Source of the DNA: Glycocaulis albus
GTDB taxonomy: Bacteria; Pseudomonadota; Alphaproteobacteria; Caulobacterales; Maricaulaceae
DNA: 64,000 nt
Direction: 5' to 3'
NCBI RefSeq assembly: GCF_014639075.1
Contig: NZ_BMFS01000010.1
Location: 46,907 to 110,906, forward strand
The position numbers were made by a program, and so were the translations under genes. Shown piece by piece: positions 60,982 to 64,000 of the stretch. The notes under the pieces were generated by a model, which was given only the letters and a program-made list of their open reading frames with translations, did not search any database and was not told the origin of the DNA. The first letter of the stretch is position 1, and every line of letters begins with the position of its first letter.

Positions 60982-61893
60982 TCAAACCTTCTCGAAATCG
61001 GTTGTTGGCAGGGCTGGTCTATCGAGGTCATTCCAGTCCCCGGCCGATTTGGGCGGCGGGAGTATGCGTGCATCGATTCCTGCATCGTGCGCGCGCGCTT
61101 TGAGTGTTTCAGCTGCAATGAGCCCGCCCTCCCCGTGATCTGCGAAGATGAGCAGGAGTTCGACACCGGCAGGCGGTGTGAAGGCTTTCAGGTTTTCAGA
61201 TCCAAGCAGCGCCCAGGCGGGAACGGCAAAGCGCCGGGCGGCAGAGACGGTGGATTCCACCCCCTCACCTACTCCAAGAACCTGCCCGCCCGGTGCCAGG
61301 CGAACACCGCCGGATTTGAAACGGCCGATAATACGCCGGCCCTCACGATCAGGCAGACGGTTCGCCGTAGCTGGATCGAGATAGGTGCATTGGACGCCCA
61401 TCATTCGGCCGGTGGAGGATGTGATTTTCTGGAGGATGGCGGGAGACGGGCCGCGCGATCTGCGCACATTGGGATGGAAGCGGACCTCCGTAGAGGGCAG
61501 CTCGCAAATACGCAGGCCACGTAGGGCGGCATAGCGCCCCCCAAGGGTGCCGGCGAGAGGCTTGGACTGAGCCCAGAGGCTCTTGGCGCGATCAAGTTTC
61601 TGCCGCACCCGATCAGCTATATTTTGTATGCGCGGTTCCGGAGACGCTTTGGAGGGGGCTCTCGTCGGGTCGAAGGGTTCGACCAGCTTCAAATCTTCCA
61701 GCCAACGCTGGCATTCTCGCCAGTCGGTGCGCGAGGAAAACGAGTTGATGAGTACACGGCCGTCGCGCCCGATCATCAGGGACATGGAGCGATCGTTTTG
61801 GCTATGGCCTGGTCCAGGGCACACGGCGCGCGTTCCGCCGTCGTGCAATTCACCACCAATACGGGCTACAATGTGTCGCAATATCAGTGACAT
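60982..61893 (-). CDS. Toprim-domain primase-like protein
   Basis: A 303-aa protein from ATG 61893. The N-terminal zinc-ribbon-like part (AVCPGPGHSQNDRSMSL) is followed by a DUF7146-type region (GGRYAALRGLRICELPSTEVRFHP) and a Toprim domain. The Toprim Glu is in LGVGEGVESTVSA and the Asp motif in LLLIFADHGEGG, where the usual DxD is DHG. Such proteins are typical of plasmids and phages and may prime plasmid lagging-strand synthesis after transfer. Located upstream of repC on the same strand. Confidence 0.82.
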   Translation of the reverse strand: MSLILRHIVARIGGELHDGGTRAVCPGPGHSQNDRSMSLMIGRDGRVLINSFSSRTDWRECQRWLEDLKLVEPFDPTRAPSKASPEPRIQNIADRVRQKLDRAKSLWAQSKPLAGTLGGRYAALRGLRICELPSTEVRFHPNVRRSRGPSPAILQKITSSTGRMMGVQCTYLDPATANRLPDREGRRIIGRFKSGGVRLAPGGQVLGVGEGVESTVSAARRFAVPAWALLGSENLKAFTPPAGVELLLIFADHGEGGLIAAETLKARAHDAGIDARILPPPKSAGDWNDLDRPALPTTDFEKV

Positions 61894-62304
61894 AATCTGC
61901 CTCCTTCGAGCTGCTCGCCAGCTCGCCCCCGCGCATTCACTCGCTGTGGAGATCGTGTATGTTTTATATCTGTCTCTTAAAGCATCATTGGAGGCTTAAC
62001 GGAAAATTAAATTCACGAAGTCATCTCAGCGCCCCTCATTGGGGCATGATCCGACAGAGCTCACGTTAGATGCTGCAGGCTGTCTGGCCGGCCTCTATTG
62101 TGCCAAGGGCGTATCGCCCCCTCCTCCCCTGCTCCGGCTCGTTTCTGGCCAATGCCGGATGAGTGGCGTTTCCGGGGTTGCTTTTATAGCGGGACTTTTA
62201 TTGTTTTCGGGTGGTTATAAAAAATATTCCCGGCGGTGGTGTTTTTTGTTTGACGGGTCTCTGCGGTTGCATGACGCTTTGGGGTGTTCGGTTACGGGGG
62301 CGGG
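61894..62304. other. Gap between the Toprim gene and the RHS genes
   Basis: 411 bp with divergent promoters presumed. It contains GCCCC-TCATT-GGGGC at 62032-62046 and an AT-rich stretch after 61960. No supportable gene. Confidence 0.35.
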
Positions 62305-62523
62305 ATGATGATTGTTCTGTCGTGTGTTTCGCCGCTTGTTCTGGCGGTTTCTGTGGCTGTTTCGGCCCAGTCGGGGAGCTCGACGACAGAGAGTTACACT
62401 TACGACACCCGCGGCCGTCTGGTGGATGTCCAGCGGTCTGGCGGTGTCAGCCACGGTATCCGCACCGAGTATGAGTATGACGCGGCTCACAACCGCATCC
62501 GCAAGAAGGTGACCGGGGCTTAG
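62305..62523 (+). CDS. Short secreted protein with one RHS/YD repeat (72 aa)
   Basis: ATG 62305. A signal peptide (VLSCVSPLVLAVSVAVSAQ) is followed by two YD-repeat-like segments (YTYDTRGRLVDVQ and YEYDAAHNRIRKK) and a stop. A complete RHS protein has dozens of such repeats, so this is either a tiny orphan tip, a decoy or a remnant of a duplicated RHS gene. Sequence composition matches the large gene downstream. Confidence 0.6.
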   Translation: MMIVLSCVSPLVLAVSVAVSAQSGSSTTESYTYDTRGRLVDVQRSGGVSHGIRTEYEYDAAHNRIRKKVTGA

Positions 62524-62621
62524 GGGCTGCCGGTTTTTTTGTGTCTGGCAAGCGGGCGTGCGTCCGCCTGTTCAATTTCAGATTGGTTTTACTGTCTGGT
62601 TTTACATCGGGGATTGTGAAA

Positions 62622-64000
62622 ATGGGGCATAGGGGCGGTGTGCTGGCCAGGGCGGAGCTCTGCCTGAACGGGGTTTCAGTCAGGCGGCTGGCGGGCCTCC
62701 TTGGCGCACTTGTCCTGGTCCTGTCATCGCCTGCGGCCTGGGCGCAGAGCGGGATAGCGCCGGTTTTCAGCGCGGTTGATGAACGCGGGGTCGATCTTCT
62801 GACCGGCCAGGCCCTGCTCGGTTCGCCCTCGATCTCCATTGGCGATCCCTCTTCGGGCGGGCTGTCCTATTCTGGCGTGATCACAAGCTCGTACTGGACA
62901 GGCTGGGCTCACAGCCCGCTGGGTGCGCTGACGGTGGACGGGAGCACCTACACGGTCATGGTGGGGGCGCGTGCGGAGACCTTCACCCTGTCAGGCTCGG
63001 TGTTCGTGTCCGACCAGCAGAGCGGTGCCTCGCTGACGCGCACGGGTAGCGGTCCGTCAGCGGTCTACACCTATGTGACGGCCGATGGCAGCGTGGCCAC
63101 GTTCGAGATGGGGGGGTATGAGTCCCTTTATGCCCTTGGCAATCCTGAGCGCCTGCTGACCCGCCTGGAGCGGCCCTCGGGCGAGGTTTTGACCTATCAT
63201 TACCGGTATCTGGAGATCGTCCGGGATGTGGGGATTTTCGAGCCGTCCTATATCACCCTTTCGGTGCATGCGCGCCTTCAGTCGGTGACCAATAATTTCG
63301 GCTACCAGCTGCACTGGCGCTACGCGTTCAACCAGGATCAGATCGTTCTTGATGCCACCCAGCCGGTCGAGGATGTCCATGGGCTGCGCGATTCCTGGCA
63401 GCAGGCCCGGCAGGTCACCGCGATCAACAATGCGGTGGATGCCTGCTTTCCGACGGTGAATGTCTGCACGGGGCTTACACAGGACTGGCCGTTCCTGGAG
63501 ATCAGCGAGTCCAATTTCCAGCGCACGTTTACCGACAATCTGGGCCGCGAGACCCGGTTCATCTATTCGTCTGCCTCCGGTCAGCTGACGGGCCTGCGCC
63601 TTCCTGGCAGCGCCACCCCCGATGCGGTATTCCAGACGTCTGCCTCGGGGGTGATCTCCTCCATCACCTATGGCGGCTCTCAGACCTGGACCTATGCCTA
63701 TAGCGACTCTGGCGGCCAGCGCACGACGACGGTGACGAGCCCTCTGGGCCATACTGACGTGCTGGTCTCGAACCTGTCGACGGGCCTGCCGGTCTCGAGC
63801 ACGAACGGTGTGGGCCAGACGACGAGCCTTGAGCATGACAGTCATGGCCGGGTGACCAAGGTCATTTACCCGGAAGGCAATGAGGTGCGCTACACCTATG
63901 ATGCGCGCGGCAATGTCACCGAGGTGCGCCGCGTGGCCAAGCCGGGCACAGGCCTTCCCGACCTGGTGACCAGTGCCGGCTACCCGTCCTCGTGTTCGAA
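62622..64000 (+). CDS. RHS/YD-repeat protein, N-terminal part (cut by window edge)
   Basis: An open frame of 459 codons to the right edge, from ATG 62622 (a GTG at 62616 is also possible). Signal peptide with SSPAAWA-QSG. Then an N-terminal region (VDERGVDLLTGQALLGSPSI) and beta-rich YD-repeat sequence: VTKVIYPEGN and RYTYDARGNVTEV. RHS proteins form a shell around a C-terminal toxin and are delivered between cells; the toxin end lies outside the window. Starts 99 bp after the short RHS-like gene. Confidence 0.85.
   Translation, partial: MGHRGGVLARAELCLNGVSVRRLAGLLGALVLVLSSPAAWAQSGIAPVFSAVDERGVDLLTGQALLGSPSISIGDPSSGGLSYSGVITSSYWTGWAHSPLGALTVDGSTYTVMVGARAETFTLSGSVFVSDQQSGASLTRTGSGPSAVYTYVTADGSVATFEMGGYESLYALGNPERLLTRLERPSGEVLTYHYRYLEIVRDVGIFEPSYITLSVHARLQSVTNNFGYQLHWRYAFNQDQIVLDATQPVEDVHGLRDSWQQARQVTAINNAVDACFPTVNVCTGLTQDWPFLEISESNFQRTFTDNLGRETRFIYSSASGQLTGLRLPGSATPDAVFQTSASGVISSITYGGSQTWTYAYSDSGGQRTTTVTSPLGHTDVLVSNLSTGLPVSSTNGVGQTTSLEHDSHGRVTKVIYPEGNEVRYTYDARGNVTEVRRVAKPGTGLPDLVTSAGYPSSCS

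Noticed and set aside
63057..63845. 262-codon minus-strand frame opposite the RHS gene
   Set aside because: The RHS reading on the plus strand has a signal peptide and YD repeats; the minus frame is Arg/Gly-biased.

Overview
The window reads as a GC-rich alphaproteobacterial mobile replicon, most likely a large conjugative plasmid or chromid segment, possibly an integrated element. The evidence is a RepC-type initiator, ParA and large ParB-like proteins, a plasmid SSB, a RadC-like protein, a strawberry-notch helicase/methylase and most of an F-type conjugation (type IV secretion, T4SS) operon. The style suggests Hyphomonadales or Sphingomonadales, but no rRNA or intact tRNA is present to fix the taxonomy.

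Layout. 1-12.4 kb is plasmid housekeeping on the minus strand: RadC-like protein, small protein, SSB, a Shedu-type (DUF4263) nuclease, the methylase/helicase giant, ParA with a small partner, a repeat-rich candidate partition site, a 623-aa ParB-like protein and small regulators. 13.0-24.7 kb is a plus-strand F-type T4SS operon (traA-L-E-x-K-B-dsbC-V-C-x-trbI-traF-x-traW-U-trbC). It stops after trbC without traN, traF-thioredoxin, traH, traG, traD or relaxase. 24.7-29.1 kb holds a CBASS anti-phage operon (patatin phospholipase, CD-NTase, E2-like protein with a SEC-C motif). It is divergent from a CapH/CapP-like regulator pair, has paired operators between the two arms, and is flanked by short direct repeats. 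29.2-36.0 kb carries three different HipB/HipA modules, separated only by an exonuclease/phosphatase-family lipoprotein gene.

36-42 kb has hypothetical proteins and a four-gene envelope operon: a secreted protein, two coiled-coil lipoproteins and a polytopic membrane protein. 42.4-57.6 kb is a complete type I secretion locus: HlyB and HlyD homologues, a lipoprotein, a 2756-aa RTX protein with an internal Hint (intein/hedgehog-like) domain, a HlyC-like acyltransferase and a second lipoprotein. A TolC-like gene is divergent from it. 58-62 kb returns to replication genes: RepC, a candidate antisense RNA in its leader, a small protein and a Toprim protein. The window ends inside an RHS/YD-repeat protein gene.

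How the genes work together. Replication and partition genes maintain the replicon and the tra operon would transfer it. The cargo combines phage defence (Shedu, CBASS), HipBA growth-control modules and a secreted acylated RTX toxin or adhesin. The strongest candidates for something little described are the T1SS-exported, HlyC-modified RTX protein with a central Hint domain and lipoproteins on both sides, and the CBASS variant pairing an E2/SEC-C protein with CapH/CapP control. All functional calls rest on motif recognition by eye; no database search was run.
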